64,000 nucleotides of DNA from Myxocyprinus asiaticus (Eukaryota > Chordata > Actinopteri > Cypriniformes > Catostomidae), in assembly GCF_019703515.2 (NCBI RefSeq), contig NC_059356.1, positions 21,891,197 to 21,955,196 on the forward strand, given 5' to 3'. A program made the translations under genes and the position numbers. This document shows positions 56,246 to 64,000 of this stretch, piece by piece. Position 1 is the stretch's first letter; every line of letters begins with the position of its first letter. A model generated the notes under the pieces. That model had not been told where the DNA came from, did no database searches, and saw only the letters and a program-made list of their open reading frames with translations.

Positions 56246-56369
56246 TTATTCATCTGCTTCTGCTACAATAATGTAATGTTCTTCTATCCCAGTTTACTGT
56301 GCACAGACCACTACAAGTTGCTCTGTTTATTTGAGCATCCTAATCAGCCTGACACAGAAACATTGGTTC

Positions 56370-56525
56370 AACCAGTGGTGTGAGTTTAGGGCAGGACTAT
56401 CTGCCTGGCCGGCCAATAGAAGATGGGGGAGTGTTCCAGAAACCTGTTTGAAAGCAGCATTTATTTTTGCAATTCTGATTGGTGCCACTAGTAGTGGTGC
56501 AGAAATTACACATTTCACTTTTAAC
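56370..56525 (-). repeat. Dispersed repeat (aattacacatttcactttt end)
   Basis: gtggtgcagaaattacac (56495 on) preceded by gattggtgccactag is the complement of sequence near 60058-60095 (ggaatttctgctgcactag, tggcacc). The copy near 60048 starts at TTAA, suggesting another TTAA-type MITE family. Confidence 0.5.
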
Positions 56526-57626
56526 TACTTTTACTGTACCACAACCAATGTTTGCAATCAGTATCCAATATTATAATAGATCTCTTTTTCTATTCAAGAT
56601 TTTTTTTAAAGTGAGAAGAAATCCAGATGTTCTATTTGTTCAATTGTACATATTTCAAGGACTTTCTTCTGTACAGATGTATCACATGTTCCTCAGCTAC
56701 TCGAGTAGTACCTATATCACACTGTTCAATCAGGTGTTTTGTCACAGTTGTTTCCTTTAGGCTCTTAGACGTAGCGTCAGTGATATCTTATAAGAAGCAG
56801 CTGTACATTCCAATCTGTAAATCTGCTTTAACTCATGCACTCTCTAGAATCATTCTTCCAGGCCATGCATCTCATTATCCTGGTGGCTGAGGAGCCATCT
56901 GGACACAGGCACCATGTTCTGTTGTGCTCACAAATATAGAAGGCCAACCTCACTCTGCCAGGACAAACCTATTTGTTGATAGGGGAGACCAGGGGTGGTT
57001 GTCAAATGGGGAAGTTGTCACAAGGGTGGGTTGTGACTATGGCAAGGTCTATGGCATTGTGCCCCTCACTGCAGTAATCTGAATGTGGTCTAGTGTCCAG
57101 AGCCTGTTTAACTCTAGCAATACAGCAAGCACAGATAATACTGAGGGCATAAAGAGGTTACAAACTCTAAAAAAAAATCTATGCAGTGTATGAATCTGAA
57201 AACAGACGTCATGCAAGTTTTCTGTTGTTTTGATTGTCCTGAATGCTTTAGTCCACCATTATTGAAAGAGATCACTGATCTGCCAGACGTAATATTAACA
57301 ATAAAGATGTAACGCCAACATCTGTGGACAGAATTATTTATTTCAAGCTTGACAGGCACTTTTCAAACATCCCTGGGTAGAAAAACATTGCTAATGAGAA
57401 TGGCCTTTACTGATTCTGTAACAAGCTGTGGCTAGAATAACAGGTTAGAAAAATAGGCAAAGACTGAGTCTAAAATCGATATTCATCTACCGAGCAACCG
57501 CCCCCAGTTAGCAATATGTAGTCACAATTTAAATGATCACACATTCCATAGTCCGGAGTTCTCTAAAATATGGTTTTATAAAATACAGTGACCTTTCAAG
57601 AACTTACAGGTGACATCTTAAAGTAA
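56526..57626. other. Non-coding, no recognisable gene
   Basis: Nothing recognised. Confidence 0.4.
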
Positions 57627-57628
57627 TA

Positions 57629-57945
57629 CACCACATGGCCAAAAGTATGTGAACATCCCCTTCCAATAAACAGGTTATGTACATTGCCAACAAGTGCATA
57701 AAGTCAAGCATGTAACATTTTTAGCAGGATGGGGCCCTTTTCTATTTCTGCATGACGAGGCTCTTTTGACAAAGCAAGTTCCATAAAGAAAATATTTTCT
57801 GAGTCTGGTGTGGAAGAACTTGACTGCTTGCACAAAGCCCAGACCTGAACCCTTCTGAACACATATAGGATCAATTGGATCACCGACTGCAAGTCAACCC
57901 ACATCTCCCAACATCAGTACCTGGCCTCATGCAACAAAGGGAGGA
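57629..57945 (+). pseudogene. Degraded Tc1-like transposon relic
   Basis: TA then caccacatggccaaaagtat, a Tc1-type terminal repeat. About 200 bp on, cccagacctgaaccc followed by ttctgaacac encodes PDLNPSEH, the end of the Tc1 catalytic domain, in a sequence with stops. Most of the gene is deleted and the right end is lost. Older than the other Tc1 copies by its divergence. Confidence 0.75.
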
Positions 57946-60040
57946 CCGACTATATATATATATTTGTTTTAAACTCCACCCACACTCTTAATAGTCTTGT
58001 AACCATACTTTTTTATCTTCTCTTTGTTGAGGTTAAAGCTGGCAGCTCAACAGATCCAGCAGGGTCCCAATTCAACAGGATGATTTTCTTGCTTTAGGTG
58101 GACTTGACATGATGCAATTTCTACAAATAAGAATAGTGTGCTTCAAGCTCTTGGTTTTTGACATTAGCACCTAATTTCCCCTAAGAACAGGAGGGGCAAA
58201 GGCTAAATGTTTCTCAGCAGAGGCATATTTATACACCTCATAAAGCCTATTTGTGATTTTGGGATTCTGTTCTGGGCATCGTGCATGCTATGATAAATCT
58301 TTCTGCTGAGCTCTGGGGAAGCTGTTGGAAAATGATAAGGAGCTGTTAAACTGTGTATTACACAAGCTATTACCCACTCTTATGATGGAACTAAATCAAA
58401 AACTGTCATCTGGAGGTAGGGTCTGGAATCAGTTTTCCTAATGTGGGTTGGTCCTCCCAGAGCCCAGTATTGTGGAGCGCTCTATTGAACATGTTGCTGC
58501 ATCACTGTCTTCTTGTAATGCTGTGATATCTAGCTATAGCAGGGAAGGGTCATGCACAGATTTGACCTTTCGACTGTCAGTATGAAGGTCAGGGATGGGT
58601 CAAAGATGCTTTGTTTGTCCATGAACATTTGTTCTAAAAAAAAAAATAAATAAATAAATAAATAAAAATAAAAAAAAAACTCCAAAATGTCTCCAACCTA
58701 AACTGCCCTATTAAATAACACAAACATGAATGTGCCAAGCAATTATTACCATGACAAAAGTGATATAAAACAGTATTAGCATGAATCAGGACTGTTGTTC
58801 TTTGGTGGTGGGGGCTAACTAAAGCAATGAGCCATGACATGCTGTGTATAACAGTGATTTTATCATAGGTAAGGGGTTCTCTGTAAAATCTCTGTATTGC
58901 ACATGGCTGGCTTCTTACTTTTATAAACCAATGGTAAAAGCATCATTATAACAGACACCAATTTTCAATAAAAAGATGCATTTGTTATTACTTATTAATG
59001 AATTAAACAATTCTTCTGCCAAGTAGAATAGTTCATTAGTTTAACTGCAGGCTGTTGTGCTAGCAATTTAGCAACCTGACACATTAATATAGAATGTGCA
59101 GTTACAGGTGTGGGTTTATAGTTTTACAAAGGCTTCAAACATGGCTCATCCAATTAGAATTTTTATAATGGAAATTGTTTAAATCTTAAATCAACATTTG
59201 TCCTTGGCCCTGTGAATATAAGCAACGGTCCTGGCTTGAATGAATTGTTTCGTCATACCTCCCTGATCAAACTTACATGGATTTGTGTATATGAAGGGGC
59301 TAAACACATTTAAATATAATATGGATAAATTATCAACAGAAGATCACTCGCTTTATCACTGCAAGACTTAGCTGTCAGGATACACATGAGTCACCTCTTT
59401 CCTCGGTCACAGCAGTTAATCGTGCCTGAGTTGGACAGCAGTTGCAAAGTGGTAATTGTGCTGAGAAAAGAAGTGGGGCTCCAGTGGGGCCTTCTTTGTA
59501 AAAACTTATGCTTAATAAACTTGTCAGACTGGTCTGACTGTATCTTACTGAGGTGTTGGCTAAACATAATGTGAAGGGCACCATAATGTCTTCCATACAA
59601 CAAACAACAGAAATTATGGTCAATCACAACCAGTCAGGTCAAACAGAGATGGATAAGACTGTTCGCTATGAATTATTATAGTTAAGGAAATACTGTTAAA
59701 GTAATTAAACAGCGCTGATTGCTGTGCTCTGTGGTCACACAATGGCTGAAAGTTTGCTATCGTGTCCAACATAGTATTTTTTAACTGCATCATCCTTCAA
59801 TGACAGCCTCTTTGCCAAGCCTGTATTACATTGTGACAAGCTGAAATGTCCTATCCTATTTAATCCTTATTACCTTACCATGACTGGGCGAGCAAAGTTT
59901 CTGAACACCAAATACACATAGTCAATGAGGAGTATATTTGGGCCATGTTTAATGTCGCAAAGTTGCGAAAGTTCAGAACAAGTAATTTGTTGATGCTTAT
60001 TTCCAATAAATGTAATTTTCAAAGCTCAAAACTTGCTATG
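57946..60040. other. Non-coding; dispersed repeat at 58.97-59.18 kb
   Basis: The segment near 59079-59112 matches 8238-8270. An A-rich (AAAT)n tract lies at 58637-58678. No gene recognised. Confidence 0.4.
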
Positions 60041-60046
60041 ACCCCT

Positions 60047-60200
60047 TTAAAGCTGAAGTGTGGAATTTCTGCTGCACTAGTGGCACCAAATAATCACTTT
60101 TTCAGAAAGATTACAGAAAACTCCCCCCTTCTTTCATTGGTTGTACAAACAGATGTCCTCACCCATCCATCATACTATTGGTCGAATGATTAGACGCTTT
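60047..60200 (+). repeat. Dispersed TTAA-starting repeat
   Basis: TTAA (60047-60050) then agctgaagtgtggaatttct and ctgcactagtggcacc, related to 56370-56525 in opposite orientation. The far end is not clear. Confidence 0.5.
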
Positions 60201-61008
60201 TCCACCAATGAGCCGAACGGTTCTGAGCATGGTGAGGAATGGTTTCAGTAGCATTTCCACTTGAGCTCGGTTCAGCACGATTACAAACCGATTTCGGCCC
60301 GGATTCCTTGGCAAGTTTAGCTTACCGTGCTTAACTGTGCTGGTCGAATGGCTTTAGTTCGTGGTGACTCAAGCTTGTCAATTTGCCAATGCCAAGGTAA
60401 CTCATTTGTTTCTAGGTAGTTGGCAAAGTTTGCTATGGTAAAGTTAATAAAAGTTCATTAAAAACAATTGTGTGTTTTTGGTGTATATTCGTGATTTTAT
60501 GATGGTTTGACTAGTGTAGTACATTATCTTTCAACAAGCCTTTTTTCATTAGGGAGGTAGATTATGCTAGCTAGCTCATTAAAACTCAAATAATATAACA
60601 TTATATAAATTGTGTATTTATCAATAAATGTCCTTTTAATAGTCTGGGAATTTTTATCTTTCTGTATGTTCGTGTACAGTGACAAACCTTCGCCTTATTT
60701 CTTTATGCCTTTTTTTTTTTTTTAGACATAGCACGTCTTTCCTGTGCTGGCGCAGAGTAAAAACCTAGGGAAAAAGTTGTCCTGAAAACTAGAATATGCG
60801 ATCATCCTCCATTGCGCACTCGCACCAATGTTTACCTCTCACACCATCGCCGACTTATGTATTTGTTACGAACGTTCAAGTACCACAGTGGAAGATTAGC
60901 ATGGAACGGCACAGTTTCGCAAAGAGAACTGTTCGACCCTATGTTGGAAAAATGGCTAATGTTGCTGTGTTGGGCTGGATGGGCTGCTTAGACAGAACAA
61001 TGTTTGAT
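60201..61008. other. Non-coding, no recognisable gene
   Basis: Contains a poly-T tract (about 60710-60723). An 87-residue open frame from 60796 has no recognisable domain. Confidence 0.4.
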
Positions 61009-61009
61009 A

Positions 61010-61180
61010 ACACTTTATTTTACAGTGTCCATGTTACATATCATACATGTTACTATTAATTACTATAGTAATAATAACAATATATACTGTAAGTACAAGT
61101 TGCTCTACAAAATAATTACACAGTTAAGACATATTACTTATGTAAATACACAGTAACATGATCACTGTAAAATAAAGTGT
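61010..61180. mobile_element. Short MITE with perfect 18-bp inverted ends
   Basis: acactttattttacagtg (61010-61027) and cactgtaaaataaagtgt (61163-61180) are perfect complements. At 171 bp it is related to 29851-30025. Confidence 0.7.
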
Positions 61181-61721
61181 GACAGAGTATTTTGATAGTG
61201 CCACTGAGCCCCAGTGTTACATTTGCAGGTGAAATCAACCTACTGTACAAATGGCTCACTCTTAGTTGATTCAGCATATTAAGCTGAGATACAAAAAAAA
61301 AAAAAAAAAAAAAAATGACATACAGTACATCAGCTTTACTATCTCAGTTTTATCAAGAGAGCAAACCAGATATTTTAATAAGACAAAACGGAATGACTTG
61401 ACACATTACATCAAAAACTACACGTTATATGTCCATCAGAGTGACCAAAATCCTAGCACCACCTCTGTTCCATATTATAACTATTCAAGTTAATAAGTAT
61501 CCATAAAGTTTCCATTTAGATTAATGTGTACAAAAGCCTGTCAACAGACATTTTCCTGCAAAAAGTAAGTGATGGCTGTTTCCTGGATTGGGCCAGAGTC
61601 TATTGTCTGTGTGATGAGGAAGGGCAGCACTACACTTCCTTTCAACAATTTACAAGATAATTTAATGCTCAGGTCATATTCTGACAGAGAGACACAGTGA
61701 TTTATGCTGCAGACTCCCAGC
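61181..61721. other. Non-coding, no recognisable gene
   Basis: Contains a poly-A run (61293-61315). Confidence 0.4.
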
Positions 61722-61729
61722 TCCATGTA

Positions 61730-62575
61730 CAGGGTTGGGGAGTAACGAAATACAAGTAACGGGAATACGTAGTTAAAATACAAAATATAAGTAACTGTAT
61801 TCCACTACAGTTACAATTTAAATAATTGGTATTTAGAATACAGTTACATTCAAAAAGTATTTTGATTACTGAAGAGATTACTTTGCATTTTATTGTCATT
61901 TGTTTCATTTAATATTTAGTCCTTTCAGATGGAAAACATTTATCCATATAAATGATGTGATCCAAAGTGCATTTGAACAGCGGTGAAACACTTTCTTATG
62001 ATGTGTTACATTCATACGAGCAGACAGAGAAGAAAGTTTGAAGTAAGTTTGGAGCAGAAGAAATAGAAATAAACCTTGTGTAAAATGTCAGCTTTACGCT
62101 AAGCTAAAATGCTATTTCTAGCCATTTTACATGCACATGTTAACAGGCACGATTATATTTTTTTATCAAGAAAATTCGTGTTAGATCATAATTTCTTTTT
62201 TTCTAGTAAGACCTTTTATATTAGGGCAAAAATTATATTCTTGATAATAATGTTTTGCATTGTTTTCCTGTAAAAATATCTAAAAATCCTTAAAACATGA
62301 TCAATTTGATTTATCTTGTTTTAGAAACAACACTGCATAAGATATTTAGGTTTTTCAGAGAATGTATTTTTAACGTGTATTTTGTCTTACTGTACTGACA
62401 GAGCTTTTATAGTCAAAACAAGTGAAAAAATCAACCAGTGCTGAAGAAGTAATCCAAAGTATTTAGAATACGTTACTGACCTTGAGTAATCTAAGGGAAT
62501 ACATTACAAATTACATTTCACTGTATTTTGTTATCTGTAGTGGAATACATTTCAAAAGTAACACTCCCAACCCTG
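61730..62575 (-). mobile_element. hAT-type MITE with 8-bp target duplication, copy 2
   Basis: CAGGGTTGGGGAGTAACG at 61730 and CCCAACCCTG ending at 62575 are flanked by perfect TCCATGTA duplications (61722-61729 and 62576-62583). The 846-bp element is the inverted counterpart of 12852-13687 along its whole length. Confidence 0.9.
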
Positions 62576-62583
62576 TCCATGTA

Positions 62584-63381
62584 GCACACACTCAACAGCA
62601 GCCCACAGTGCATGTCTGTAATGTGCACAAGAGATCAAAAGGGTTTCCCAGACAACTGGCAGGATTCCGTGTCAGCTCGTTAAAATCCTCTCCTGATGCA
62701 GCCATCCTTTAATTGTGCCTCAGTGAAGCTGCTTGAATTAACAGAAAACAGAAACATGCAGAGAAACTGACACATTAAACATATGTGCATGTACAACTAA
62801 ATGACAGGCTGTTCAAGCAAGACCAAGACTTCACATTAATGGCTCCTACAGTGGGGAACTCATGAAGAGTGATATAAATCCAAGAACACATCATCCTTTA
62901 TTGTCTGAGATTGAGGAGAGAGGGTCAGGAGAGAATTTGAGTGGACTGTCTAATGGAAAATCCATCTTAAGGTGGTAGCTGTGCTTTGGAACATGGTAGT
63001 TGGTTTCTAGTTGGTCTAAATCAGTAATTAGCTGGTTCATGCTGGTTATTGATTTGTAAATGTGGGCATTCATGCATTCATGTGTCTGTCTGATGTCAGA
63101 ATGTTACAAAAGCACAGAAAGAGTCAGTTTTGCAGCTTGTTTTTGATAAATGGTCCTTGTAGACATGAGAGGATTTAAGTTCTTAAAGTTACAGTATGTT
63201 TTCATAGAATATCAAGCTCTCTCATCTCAAAAGATCAAGAAATATTTGATTCCTCAAGATATGACTGCTTTAATGTCTCATTTGTATCAAGAGAGGAAAT
63301 AAGATATTTTTAAGGCAAGATGGAATGACATGACAACTGACACCATGGCATAAATGACACATGCAGCACTGTGCAAAAGTC
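62584..63381. other. Non-coding, no recognisable gene
   Basis: Nothing recognised apart from a gctggttcatgctggttatt phrase near 63031 that resembles the minisatellite at the window end. Confidence 0.4.
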
Positions 63382-63385
63382 TTAA

Positions 63386-63690
63386 AGGTGCACTCAGTAC
63401 TTTTTTCCCAATTAAAAATGTTTTACTCCTAAAGAAATGAATTGTAATTTTGAAACATATGTATAAAATCATGACCGCTCACATGAGATGAGGACTCTAG
63501 TCATATCAGTAACATTATAAAAGCTGTTTTATTCTATATGGGGCAGGGGCGCCCCATGGGGCCTGCCATTTTAGAATCACATGACCAGCTGAATACTACT
63601 TGCTTAATCTCAGTTACTTTCTTGTTATTGGATACTTTCACTCATGGATTAAATTAATCATGGCTGATAGTGAATAGTGAATTTTTACAA
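63386..63690 (+). repeat. Candidate TTAA-starting repeat (AGGTGCACTCAG)
   Basis: TTAA at 63382-63385 then aggtgcactcagtacttttt. It includes a G-rich palindromic patch ggggcgccccatggggc (63548 on). The right end was not found. Confidence 0.4.
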
Positions 63691-63754
63691 TGGTATCTGT
63701 AACTGAAAACTATTGACTTTGAAACATGCTGCATACACCATGCAACCAGCATAC

Positions 63755-64000
63755 ACCAGCTACTGAACAGCTTGGACCAGCTAATCACCATCTTGGACCA
63801 ATTAATGACCAGCTTAGACCAGCTAATGACTATCTAAGCCCAGCTAATGACCTCCTTGGACCAATTAATGACCATCTTAGACCAGCTAATGACCATCTTG
63901 GACCACTTAATGACCAACTGCTTAAACCAGCTATTGACGATCTTAGACCACGTAATGAACAGCCTGGACCAGCTAATGACCAGTTTGAATCAGCTAATGA
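63755..64000. repeat. 21-bp minisatellite, runs off window end
   Basis: About eleven units of the type ggaccagctaatgaccatctt with point differences; one unit is 24 bp. 21 bp is a multiple of 3, but stops (taa/tga in agctaatga) occur in some frames, and no gene is implied. Confidence 0.85.

Noticed and set aside
60796..61059. 87-residue open frame
   Set aside because: Ends inside a MITE terminus and shows no domain.

Overview
The window looks like vertebrate genomic DNA from a teleost fish, most probably a cypriniform (carp-like) species. It is AT-rich and crowded with fish Tc1 elements, DIRS retroelements, an L2-type LINE, tRNA-derived SINEs and several families of short inverted-repeat elements. 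No bacterial-style gene array, CRISPR array or operon is present.

Only one host gene is recognisable. A minus-strand exon at 51336-51670 encodes the cytosolic N-terminus of a T-type (Cav3) voltage-gated calcium channel and fits cacna1h best. It has a predicted 5' untranslated exon at about 52099-52430 and a 428-bp leader intron that carries a (TG)n repeat. The coding exon ends in AACCC and is followed at once by ATATCCTTT, the U12-type AT-AC 5' splice-site consensus. No further channel exon was recognised at lower coordinates, so positions 1 to 51335 are most simply read as one very long, transposon-filled minor-class intron. The region above 52.5 kb would be upstream intergenic DNA.

Layout by region. 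1-2.0 kb: an LTR-like unit interrupted by the 5' part of a DIRS element (terminal repeat plus gag-like ORF1). 3.3-8 kb: TTAA-flanked MITEs and a broken Tc1 element. 9.7-11.2 kb: a second Tc1 family copy with two nonsense codons. 12.9-13.7 kb: a hAT MITE with a perfect 8-bp duplication. 16-22.1 kb: a stack of SINE, Tc1 end, DIRS 3' half (tyrosine recombinase, terminal and internal complementary repeats), a gag-only LTR element with in-frame 39-bp and 30-bp coding repeats and its 903-bp LTR, then half a MITE. 23.8-29.0 kb: an L2-like LINE on the minus strand, split by an intact Tc1 copy with a 333-residue DD34E transposase, and abutted by a second hAT MITE. 30.7-34.4 kb: an internally deleted Tc1 and a third DIRS fragment (reverse transcriptase-RNase H plus right end). 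34.4-51.2 kb: mostly repeat-poor intron with scattered MITEs and a SINE. 53.2-54.4 kb: a TTAA-flanked element with a THAP-domain exon, probably a Kolobok relative. 54.5-64 kb: MITEs, a Tc1 relic, a second copy of the first hAT MITE in opposite orientation, and a 21-bp minisatellite that runs off the end.

The mobile elements do not form a pathway. What links them is nesting, which gives relative ages: the Tc1 lies inside the LINE, the LTR element abuts a MITE interior, and the DIRS lies inside an LTR-like unit. The TTAAAGGRR terminal signature also connects the short MITEs to the THAP-bearing element.
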